From a virus, in IMG/VR virus record IMGVR_UViG_3300032278_004293, positions 1 to 44,533 of that record: DNA of 44,533 nt; one strand, written 5' to 3'. The notes beneath the pieces are model-generated. The model had not been told where the DNA came from and searched no databases. It worked only from the letters and a program-made list of their open reading frames with translations. Positions within the stretch are counted from its first letter, which is position 1. Every line of letters begins with the position of its first letter. A program made the position numbers and the translations under genes. Below are positions 6,611 through 14,366 of the stretch, in pieces.

Positions 6611-9600
6611 TCAGGAGGCGAGCGCCCAGCTGGGGATCCAGCCGCGCGCGCGGATTTCTTCGTCGAGGATTTCGGCAACCACCTGGTAGCCGGCTGCGCT
6701 CAGATGGACGTTATCCACGCGAAGGCTGTCAGGCGGGATGTCGTTGCCGATGTCGGTAAGGTCCTGCGCGGTCGGCGTGATCCCGGCACGGGACAGACCC
6801 TCCGAGATCAGGCGGCGCCGGATGTCGATGAAGTTCCCCGGGTAGAGATCCTCGAGGTCGTTGTTCAGCCCGATCGTCGTCAGGTAGCGGCTGCCCGACG
6901 GGCCATATTCGACAGGATCATAGTCCCCGTTCATCACCGACAGGATCAGGTAGCGTTTGCCCACGCTTTCGAGCCGGGCCACGCAGGCGGCGATGTTCGC
7001 CTTGATCTGTTCCATCTCGGTTTGGTCGTTGCGGCCGAGCCAGAGGATGGTGATGTCGTCCTGCGCCTCGCCGTTGTCGAAGACCATCGGCGACTGCGCC
7101 GGGCAGGTGATCGGCAGATAGGTGCCGCTGTCTGGGGTAAAGGTGTAGCTCTCCGAGGTGGAAGGCGGACCACCGGACGAGGTGCGGCGGAGCGTGCCGA
7201 GGACGCTCTGGATGCGGACCTTCGCAGTGACCGTGCTGTTGTTGGCAGCGGCGGACAGCGGGAACGGGTGATCGCCATCGGCGGCCATGCCGCCCGAGGT
7301 GGCGAGCTCCACGCCGTCGATATGCGTGATGGTGTTGCTGCCAGCCGCGATCTGGTTGCCGCTGATTGTCACGCGCGCGACGTTCCCCCCCTGGCGCATG
7401 CTGATCTGCTTGGAGGTCTGGGAGCCGATGCCGTTGTTGATGACCGTCGTGCCAAGAAGCGCGGCCAGGGCGGACGGGTAATCAACGGTGCCGCCGCCCT
7501 GGCGTCCATAGGTCAGGCTGTCGCCCCAGCACTGGATCGTCGGCCCGGCCACAAGACCGGGGATGTCTGGCCCAAGGTCGATCCCGGGCACGCGAACCGA
7601 TCCGTCGCGGAAAAAGACGATCCACGGGCGGTCGTAGAGGTCGACGTAGGCCTCGACAACTTCCTTGCCCTCGAAGAAGTAACTTTCCCCCGAAGAGACG
7701 CGCAAGTTGCCCGCGATGGAAACCGAGCCGTCATCGTGCTCGGTGATCCAGGATCGACCGTCTTTGTCCGCGTGCGATCTGCGGACCGGCACGCCATGCA
7801 GATACATCTGCGGCTCGCGCCTAAAGATATCCGATCCGATCTTGTACGACCCGTCGGCAAGCTCCGATACAAATGGCCGTCCGTCGCAGTCGACGCTCGC
7901 GCTGATGACCGGGTAGCCTTCATCATACATCTGCTGAGCTGTCTCGTAGATCTTGCCTCCTGCGATCTCAATGCTGCCATCCGCATACTGAACAAGCACT
8001 GCTCGATCATTTGCGTCTACCAAAGCCCAGGCGACAAGCTTGCCGCGGTGGTACAAGCTTCTGGTTGTGTCGATCTGTTGCCCTCCGGCGAGTGGCAGGA
8101 TGCCGTCGGTTTCACCTAGGCTCAGGTCGTAGAGGCCATCTTCCCGAAGCGAGAGCGACAGCCCGTTGATCCCGGCCGAGATGATCGGCGTCTTGTGGCG
8201 AAGATAGCCATCGACCGTCAGGGCATAGCCGCGCCCGCCAGCGTCCACTTGAGCGGTTACGACCTCCACCCCGTCGTAGTACCAGACATCAGCGTAGTCG
8301 ACGGGCGCACCGTGCGGACCGATCCGGGCGTCCAGGGCGGCCTTGTCCGCGGTCGGCGTCATCGCCTTGTCGGTCGCTTCGCCCGCGATCGCTTCAGCGT
8401 CAGACGCCGCCGGAACGTTGATCGTGCGGCTCGCGCCGAGATCGCCCCCACCGGTGGCGAGGCCTGCGCCGGTGATGGAACGGGCCTCGATCGCGGCGTC
8501 CCCTGCCGCTCGGGCGGCCTCCTCCGCGTCGATGTTCCCTTGCAGGGCCGCGTCTTCGTTCAACCGTGCCGTGGCCTCGACATCGAGCGCCGCTTGAAGG
8601 TTTGCGTCTCCGCTCGACCTCGCCGTCGTCTCGGCGGCCAAATCATCCCTGAGGTCCGCCACGTCAGCGCCTCCAAGGATGACATCCGTGATGTCTTCCC
8701 ACTGGAAGAAGGCCACGCCGGTGGTCGGTGTGTCACCGAAGGCCTCCACGAAGGGAGTGCAATATCGCGCCGTCGCCGGCGGCTCCGATTCCACGCCCGG
8801 TACCTCGGCATCCTTGCTGATGATGACAGAGACGGTGGTGACGCCATCCACGATCAGCGGATTTTCCGCCGAATGCAGTGTGACCGTGCTGACCGTGGCC
8901 TTGTTCTTGTTCAGGTTCCGGAGCTTGATCTGGACCGCGTCGCCGCTCGGGTCGGAGCTGTTCACGAGGCGCTTGTAGGCCACGCGCAGCCGGTAGATGC
9001 GATCCTCCTCCAGCGCGTAGGCGCGGCGCGGCGCGATGGTCCCTGCCCCGGGCAGAGCCCAGACCTTGCCGAGGTCGTCATCCAGCGCAGTCTCTCCCTG
9101 CGTGATCGCGGCGCGCGCCTCGGGTTCACCGGTCAGAACGGAGCTGAACTGTTCGGGCGCGTCGCCCGGGCGGGTCACGTCCGAGATCGCGATGTGATCC
9201 ACCCGGGTGTCGAGCGCGGTGATGGCTGTCGCATTTGCGGAGACGCCCGCCGTGGCTGCATCCAGCGCCGTCTTGGCCGCCGAAGCGGCCCACCATGCCG
9301 CGATGGCCTGCTTGACCCGCAGCGCGCTCCATGCCCGGCGATCTGTTGCCGTGCCTGCCTCTGCATCTGCCTGCGAAACGGTATCAGCGGTCCATTCCCG
9401 CGCATCGGAAAGCGCAGCGTTGCCGGGCTGGATGGCGCTGTCTGCCTTGGTGCCTTGCGCGGCCGTGGCATAGAGGCTGTCGAAGTAGGTCTTCAGTGTG
9501 GCCTTCAGGTTCGCCCACGTCAGCTTCTTCGGGGCGTCGCTGGCCTCGCTGTCGATGATCCCCAGCTGATCAGCATCGTCCGGCGTGGCCTTCCCGGCCA

Positions 9601-9976
9601 GCGCCGTGAACCGCTGCGCCCAGGCGACGGCGAGGTTGGCGGTGATCCACGCGACGATCGCCTGCTTGATCCGCTCGGCCGTCCATGCTCGGCGGGTGGT
9701 CGCGCTGCCCGCCTCGGCCTCCGCTTGCGAGACGGTCGAGGCAGTCCACTCCCGCGCGTCCGTCAGGGCGGCATTGCCCGGCTGGATGGCGGTGTCGGCC
9801 TTCGCGCCCTGGGCTGCCGTGGCAAAGTCTGCCGCGTCTGCCTCGGCTGCGTCGCCAAGCTGATCGACGACGCCCTGAACGACGTCTTCGACCATACCCT
9901 CCAGGTCACCCTTGGCCGCAACTTTGGGGTCGGTCCCTGTGGTGGTCAGGGACGCGGTCGGAACTGTGATAGTCAT
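6611..9976 (-). CDS. Tail fibre with repeat modules and C-terminal SGNH hydrolase domain
   Basis: Long fibre protein (1121 aa). Residues 53-110 and 171-228 are two near-identical Ala-rich modules (AAQG.KAD.AIQPGNAAL.DAREWTA). Residues about 330-530 contain helical Asp/Ala repeats (AETTARSSGDANLQAAL) typical of trimeric fibres. Residues about 562-807 hold six tandem copies of a roughly 40-residue beta repeat (Y..G..V..A.VD..GR...DGS..I). The C-terminus is a GDSL/SGNH esterase: GDSLT at about 818, GRND at about 979 and DNVHLSAAGY at about 1086. A deacetylase/esterase acting on host surface glycans is likely. No signal peptide is present; the short LamG-like gene follows. Confidence 0.85.
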   Translation of the reverse strand: MTITVPTASLTTTGTDPKVAAKGDLEGMVEDVVQGVVDQLGDAAEADAADFATAAQGAKADTAIQPGNAALTDAREWTASTVSQAEAEAGSATTRRAWTAERIKQAIVAWITANLAVAWAQRFTALAGKATPDDADQLGIIDSEASDAPKKLTWANLKATLKTYFDSLYATAAQGTKADSAIQPGNAALSDAREWTADTVSQADAEAGTATDRRAWSALRVKQAIAAWWAASAAKTALDAATAGVSANATAITALDTRVDHIAISDVTRPGDAPEQFSSVLTGEPEARAAITQGETALDDDLGKVWALPGAGTIAPRRAYALEEDRIYRLRVAYKRLVNSSDPSGDAVQIKLRNLNKNKATVSTVTLHSAENPLIVDGVTTVSVIISKDAEVPGVESEPPATARYCTPFVEAFGDTPTTGVAFFQWEDITDVILGGADVADLRDDLAAETTARSSGDANLQAALDVEATARLNEDAALQGNIDAEEAARAAGDAAIEARSITGAGLATGGGDLGASRTINVPAASDAEAIAGEATDKAMTPTADKAALDARIGPHGAPVDYADVWYYDGVEVVTAQVDAGGRGYALTVDGYLRHKTPIISAGINGLSLSLREDGLYDLSLGETDGILPLAGGQQIDTTRSLYHRGKLVAWALVDANDRAVLVQYADGSIEIAGGKIYETAQQMYDEGYPVISASVDCDGRPFVSELADGSYKIGSDIFRREPQMYLHGVPVRRSHADKDGRSWITEHDDGSVSIAGNLRVSSGESYFFEGKEVVEAYVDLYDRPWIVFFRDGSVRVPGIDLGPDIPGLVAGPTIQCWGDSLTYGRQGGGTVDYPSALAALLGTTVINNGIGSQTSKQISMRQGGNVARVTISGNQIAAGSNTITHIDGVELATSGGMAADGDHPFPLSAAANNSTVTAKVRIQSVLGTLRRTSSGGPPSTSESYTFTPDSGTYLPITCPAQSPMVFDNGEAQDDITILWLGRNDQTEMEQIKANIAACVARLESVGKRYLILSVMNGDYDPVEYGPSGSRYLTTIGLNNDLEDLYPGNFIDIRRRLISEGLSRAGITPTAQDLTDIGNDIPPDSLRVDNVHLSAAGYQVVAEILDEEIRARGWIPSWALAS
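7555..8295 (-). repeat. Six-fold ~40-aa repeat region inside the tail fibre gene
   Basis: Tandem protein-level repeats, core Y..G..V..A.VD..GR....DGS..I, ending just before the SGNH domain. Nucleotide identity between copies is low, so the repeats are old. They probably form a rigid beta shaft carrying the enzyme. Confidence 0.7.
9293..9820 (-). repeat. Two duplicated fibre modules (9647-9820 and 9293-9466)
   Basis: Two 58-residue blocks with near-identical protein sequence (AAQG.KAD.AIQPGNAAL.DAREWTA, then RRAW...R.KQAI.AW) separated by about 60 residues. The DNA of the two copies is also clearly related, indicating fairly recent internal duplication or recombination. Confidence 0.75.
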
Positions 9977-9986
9977 GCTGGTCCTC

Positions 9987-12608
9987 TCAGGGGATGGTCA
10001 GTTGGTAGGGCCCGACGGGCGCGCCCTCGGTCCCGGACGCGGACACCGGCACCACCCAATAGTCGGCCGAGCCTTGCGTCAGGAATTGCGGCCCATCCTC
10101 AAACAGGAAGGCCTCATCTACACTCGCGTCGGAATTGTTGCCTGCGAACAGGCTGGCTTGGGTGGCACCCGCCGGTGCGGTCAGGGTGCCAATGAAGGTG
10201 CCAGTGGCGGATTCCGCCGGGCTGTTGGCGATACTGTCGCCGTGTAGACGGAAACGGGTCGCACCGACTGAAATCGACACAGCGGAATAGCGGAACCTGT
10301 AATTAGCGCCGGGCGTTAGGGCGACCGTCTGGAAAAGATCGCTGGCCGGAGTGTTGATCGTGTGACTGGCGACGCCGCCTGACAGTGTCCAGTTTGCACC
10401 CGACCAGTCACTGGCGAACGTAAAATCCGCGTTCGACAACAGGTTCTCCGGGACCTCGCCAGCCGTAACGCTGAAGGCTTCCCCGGCGGCGCCTTCGGTG
10501 AGGCCCTTGACCATCTGCGCCGCCCCGAACCCCGCGCCGACCGCGCTCCTGTAGATACGCACACCGGCGAAGACCGTGCTGTCTGGGGCGGTCAGCTCGA
10601 CATCGATCCGCCCAGGCGCAGCTGTCGCACTGGCGACAGTGACGCTCAGGTTGAAGATCACATTCTCGATCATCACCCAGTTCGATTTGCCCGCCGGGGC
10701 CACTGCGCGGACGCGAACGTCATAGGCCGCCTCGGGCGCGATACCCTGTAGCAGCCCGAACACCTTGTCTGATCCATCCCTGACAGCGCCATCGATGCTG
10801 CCGCCCGGTGTCCAGTCGCCCTCCCCCTCCCGGTACTGCCATTCATAGCTATCGACCGCCTGCGACGGCGAGGGAGCGAAGGCGAAGCGCAGCTGCAGAA
10901 GGGACGCTCCCCCGGCATCGACGGTGCTGATGGCGGCCGAAACGGCTCCGGGCTGACGCAGGGCCTTACGGTCCGCGATGTAGGGCTCGTCGTTGACCTC
11001 TTCCTCATCGGCGTCTTCGTCCCACGCGTAGATCGCGGCGCTGTGCTTCACGAGCGTCGCCGGCAGGCGCAGCGCGACCTCGCCGCTCTCCCCGATCGGG
11101 TCCAGGCCCGGATGAACGCTCTGGACCTCATAGATCCCGTCAAAGGCGTCGAAGGCGCTGTCGCCTGCGCTCAGGGTCAGGGTGGAGCCTCCAACGAGAT
11201 CGAAGCACTCCGGCGGCAGGACAGCCGTGATCCGCTCCTGCCGGCGCATCCGAAGGCCTTCGATCTTGCGCACCCGCATCCCCTGCGTGGCCGAGGGACA
11301 GAACGGCAAGGCCAGATCTCGAACCGTGCGGATGCCCCCGTCCGCGGCGAGCGCGTCGGGGATGTCCCAGGGCTTGAGCTGGGCGGTTTCGTAGCCACGA
11401 GCCGGTGACAGATAGGAGACCCGGAGCGTCGTCACGAGCTCGTGCTCGTCCATCAGCTCGTCGGCCTCGAAGCCTTCCCCCAGGAAGTCGGTCACGCTGA
11501 CTGTCGGGGCCCGATACTCTCCCGCCGCAAGGCCCAGCCTGCCTCCGATGCGGATCAGATTCCCCGCTCCGGACAGCACCAGCGGATTGATCTGATCCTC
11601 GATCTCGCCCACGTCGAAGGCAAGCGTGCCGGCCAGACGGTAGCGCCGCTCGCTGCCGCCGGACTTCAGGCTCACCAGCTCATCCGCGACATCCGCGGCA
11701 TCCTCGAAGCTGTCGAGGTGCAGGTTGCTGGCGCGGTACTGGCGGATCGGGTTCTGCGTCAGAGCGTCGAGCACGCAGAGCGCGTGGTTGTCCGACCATT
11801 CCCACGTGTCCGGATCATCCAGATCGTGCGCCGCGTTGCGCGGATCGCAGACCAGCGACCACTTGCCCTCGATCTCGACCAGCGGCGGCGTGGAGGGCCA
11901 GCGCTCCTGACGTTCGCTGTTGCGCCCCGCGTTGAGCCGCATCCAGATCACCGTCCGGCCCTGCCAGCCGTCGGTGGACTTCCACAGCTCCTCGTCATCG
12001 CCTTCGGCAAAGGGCGCCTGCTCCAGGAACTGCCTGGGCGGCGAGGTTTGGTCGCCCCGGCTGATCCAGACGTTCACGCACCCCGAAAAGGGGTGTTCCG
12101 TTGCCGTTGCACCTCCATAGGTGCCACCTGTCCCGCCACCGTCCGGCGAGCCTTCGAAATCGAACGCGTTCCCGGTCAGCGCGACTTCCCGCTTGTCGAG
12201 GAAGAGCTTGAAGTCCGGCAGGTGGCTCGGGCGGCTGTTGAGAAGCCAGCAGCCCCAGATGTACTCCGCCCGCACCGGCGTGCCGACCGGCGTTCCGGCG
12301 GCGCGCGTCTCGCCGTAGACGAAGCGGAAAGCGGGCTCGGTCGTCGGCGCCGAAAGTTCGCGGGCCAGGTTCTGGGCCTTCGGCATCTTGGGCCCGAACA
12401 ATGCGTTCGACGCCGCCGAAAGGAGCAATGACGCGCCGAGTTGGAGCGTCGCCACGGCCAGCCGTCCCGACAGGATTGCCGGGATGCCGATCGCGTTGAA
12501 CGTGCTGGTCAGCCCGACCAGAGCGCTGGTGATCAGGCTTACCGGATCGGCCTTGGCGGCCGTCGGCATCCAGAGAACCGTGCACAGCAACACCGCCCGA
12601 AGCTTCAT
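9987..12608 (-). CDS. Tail tip / host-specificity (J-like) protein
   Basis: Central tail-tip protein, 873 aa. Start at MKLRAVLL, whose ATG overlaps the stop of the upstream gene (ATGA). N-terminal hydrophobic stretches (residues about 1-20 and 30-65) precede the conserved LARELSAPTTEPAFRFVYGE segment typical of alphaproteobacterial J-like proteins. The middle (about 150-560) is the hub domain. Residues about 600-700 form a fibronectin III-like domain (QYREGEGDWTPGG... YDVRVRAVAPAG), followed by a beta-rich domain ending at the fibre attachment point. Its position between the NlpC/P60-like gene and the fibre gene matches lambda I/J order. It probably binds the receptor and closes the tail tube. 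Confidence 0.85.
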   Translation of the reverse strand: MKLRAVLLCTVLWMPTAAKADPVSLITSALVGLTSTFNAIGIPAILSGRLAVATLQLGASLLLSAASNALFGPKMPKAQNLARELSAPTTEPAFRFVYGETRAAGTPVGTPVRAEYIWGCWLLNSRPSHLPDFKLFLDKREVALTGNAFDFEGSPDGGGTGGTYGGATATEHPFSGCVNVWISRGDQTSPPRQFLEQAPFAEGDDEELWKSTDGWQGRTVIWMRLNAGRNSERQERWPSTPPLVEIEGKWSLVCDPRNAAHDLDDPDTWEWSDNHALCVLDALTQNPIRQYRASNLHLDSFEDAADVADELVSLKSGGSERRYRLAGTLAFDVGEIEDQINPLVLSGAGNLIRIGGRLGLAAGEYRAPTVSVTDFLGEGFEADELMDEHELVTTLRVSYLSPARGYETAQLKPWDIPDALAADGGIRTVRDLALPFCPSATQGMRVRKIEGLRMRRQERITAVLPPECFDLVGGSTLTLSAGDSAFDAFDGIYEVQSVHPGLDPIGESGEVALRLPATLVKHSAAIYAWDEDADEEEVNDEPYIADRKALRQPGAVSAAISTVDAGGASLLQLRFAFAPSPSQAVDSYEWQYREGEGDWTPGGSIDGAVRDGSDKVFGLLQGIAPEAAYDVRVRAVAPAGKSNWVMIENVIFNLSVTVASATAAPGRIDVELTAPDSTVFAGVRIYRSAVGAGFGAAQMVKGLTEGAAGEAFSVTAGEVPENLLSNADFTFASDWSGANWTLSGGVASHTINTPASDLFQTVALTPGANYRFRYSAVSISVGATRFRLHGDSIANSPAESATGTFIGTLTAPAGATQASLFAGNNSDASVDEAFLFEDGPQFLTQGSADYWVVPVSASGTEGAPVGPYQLTIP

Positions 12609-12991
12609 TTGACCCACGCCCTCACAGGTTCCGCCGGCAGGATGACCATTCCCCTCAGCCCCTTGATCGCGACCTTCCCGCCCAGGCAAAGGACGAGTGC
12701 GAAGCCGACCGGACCCGACCAGGGCACCAGGCCGATCGCACCCGGCCGCGGCGCGGAAACGGCAAGTCCGGCCGACGCCGCGAGTGCGTCGAATGCATCC
12801 AGGTCCGCAGGCATGACCCGGCGGGCTTCTTCCACGCTGGCGTAGCGCCCGCGCAGCGCCATCATCGGGTCCACCCCCCGGAGCGCAGCGAAGGCATCGC
12901 AGGCCGCGGTACAGCAATCGGCAGTGCCCCATTGAAACCGCCCGGACATGTGCGCCCTGGCGGCCGTGAAGGCTTCGGCTGTCGTGATCAT
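12605..12991 (-). CDS. NlpC/P60-like tail assembly protein (DUF6950-like, 128 aa)
   Basis: Small cysteine-hydrolase-like protein: GTADCC (about residues 22-27) places a cysteine where the NlpC/P60 nucleophile sits, followed by CDAFAALRG; the second half contains GAIGLVPW and GKVAIKG strands. In lambda-type tails the equivalent gene (K) lies just before I and J and may process peptidoglycan or the tail tip. The catalytic His is not clear by eye, so activity is unproven. Overlaps both neighbours by ATGA. Confidence 0.75.
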   Translation of the reverse strand: MITTAEAFTAARAHMSGRFQWGTADCCTAACDAFAALRGVDPMMALRGRYASVEEARRVMPADLDAFDALAASAGLAVSAPRPGAIGLVPWSGPVGFALVLCLGGKVAIKGLRGMVILPAEPVRAWVK

Positions 12992-13599
12992 CAGGGCTCG
13001 GGCCAGACGCTCGGGTTGACGGCGCGCTTGATCGCGTGCTGCACGTGCCGCCCGGCCGTGTCGCCGGGATAGGCGTCGATCTGATCCTCATAGGTGTGGG
13101 TGATCGAGGCCTGCGCCCGGGCGGACGGACCGATCCCGAGGCCGAGGATCATGTCATGCAGGAATTCGTTGATCGACCCCGTGAAGGAGAACCGTTGCGA
13201 GGCGTAGTAGCCCGAGAAAAGCAGCACCGGATCGCTGACCAGCGTGGTGCCGGCCGTCTCCGTTGTGGCCCCGAACCAGACATTCAGTTCCAGGTTGCGC
13301 AGCTGCTTGCCCTTCTGCGCCAGCAGGTCTTCTCGCGTGCCCGCGACGTGAACGCTTGCGTCACCCGTTGCGAGACCACCGGCTTCTTCCGGGATCTCGA
13401 TCTGGACGAAGCTGACGATCCGCCCGTCGACCTCGGCGCTCATGCCCGTCCAGGTCTGGCCATTCCACGTCAGTTCGCCCACGCCGGAATGCATGTAGAT
13501 GGTCCCGTCCGGCCAGCCGGCCTCGATCAGCAGCGCCGGATGGAAGTGATCGGCCAGGGCGGAGATCAGCCCGGCTGAAACGCCACGGGTCAGCGCCAT
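12991..13599 (-). CDS. Minor tail protein (DUF2163-like), distal tail region (202 aa)
   Basis: The start is placed at MALTRGVSAGL (13599, GGAG upstream) because the longer frame runs into the upstream gene. Beta-rich protein containing LIEAGWPDGTIYMHSGVGELTWNGQTWTG near the N-terminus and AGTREDLLAQKGKQLRNLELNVWFG centrally. This pattern and position suit the lambda L-like or DUF2163 tail protein group, which forms part of the tail tip complex. The assignment to a precise family is tentative. Confidence 0.7.
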   Translation of the reverse strand: MALTRGVSAGLISALADHFHPALLIEAGWPDGTIYMHSGVGELTWNGQTWTGMSAEVDGRIVSFVQIEIPEEAGGLATGDASVHVAGTREDLLAQKGKQLRNLELNVWFGATTETAGTTLVSDPVLLFSGYYASQRFSFTGSINEFLHDMILGLGIGPSARAQASITHTYEDQIDAYPGDTAGRHVQHAIKRAVNPSVWPEP

Positions 13600-14366
13600 G
13601 GGTCTAGCTCCGTCCAGCTGTCGTACTCGTCGGCGAAGACCTCCCGGAAATTCCATGTGAAGACGTAGCCGCGAGGGTCCCGCGGCGCCTGCATGGCCCT
13701 GGGCATGTCCAGTGCCTCGAACACGATGCTTTCGCGATCGCCGATGCTCACCATCCCCTCGAGGGTGAAAGCCGTCTCGGTCCGGATGACCGATCGCCCG
13801 GTTGTCGTGCCGCTCTCAGGGTCTGTCCATGCCACCGAACGCGCGACGGTCAGGACACGGGACGTCTCCGTGCCCTCACTGTTCATCACCTTGATCAGCT
13901 GCGACGGGCGCGCGACGACAACTCCGATCGGCAGCCCGGTCACCACGAGCGCCGGCCATCCGGAATCGGTCGTAGGCTCCCCAGAGAGCGCATAATCGCC
14001 GTCGCCAAAGAGCATTTCGGTTGCGCCGGCGGTCCACACCATTTCGGTCGCACCTTCGACCCAGGCCAGAGGTCCGTTCTTCAGATCCATGCCGGCACCC
14101 GCCAGGTGCCAGAGAGCCGGCAGGCACTCGACGCGAACCAGATGCTGTCCCCCGGCCAGCTGCCGCTTCAGCATCTCGACATAGCCAGCCCCGGACTGGT
14201 CCTCACCGACACCCGTGATCATCGCCGTGGCAAGCCTGCGCCGGCGCAATCTCGAGGACGTCCGGGCACGGCCGCCGAACACCGTGAGCGAACGGCTGAT
14301 CGGGTCGGACGTGTGGAAATCCCATCCGGTGAGGCCGACGGGCGGCCAGGCGATCACATTGGTCAT
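13590..14366 (-). CDS. Distal tail protein-like (258 aa)
   Basis: Follows the tape measure gene with an ATGA overlap and is predicted to be all-beta: MTNVIAWPPVGLTGWDFHTSDPISRS, an RRRLATAMITG strand, GGQHLVRVE, then many alternating hydrophobic strands and ADEYDSWTELDPWR at the end. In siphophages the gene right after the tape measure usually encodes the distal tail (Dit/M-like) protein that joins tube and tip. The family is inferred from position more than from motifs. Confidence 0.65.
   Translation of the reverse strand: MTNVIAWPPVGLTGWDFHTSDPISRSLTVFGGRARTSSRLRRRRLATAMITGVGEDQSGAGYVEMLKRQLAGGQHLVRVECLPALWHLAGAGMDLKNGPLAWVEGATEMVWTAGATEMLFGDGDYALSGEPTTDSGWPALVVTGLPIGVVVARPSQLIKVMNSEGTETSRVLTVARSVAWTDPESGTTTGRSVIRTETAFTLEGMVSIGDRESIVFEALDMPRAMQAPRDPRGYVFTWNFREVFADEYDSWTELDPWR

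Noticed and set aside
8195-10195. Very long plus-strand open frame (666 aa)
   Set aside because: Antisense shadow of the tail fibre and tip genes; low-complexity Arg/Gly/Ala composition, no ribosome site and no known motifs, typical of high-GC reverse frames.
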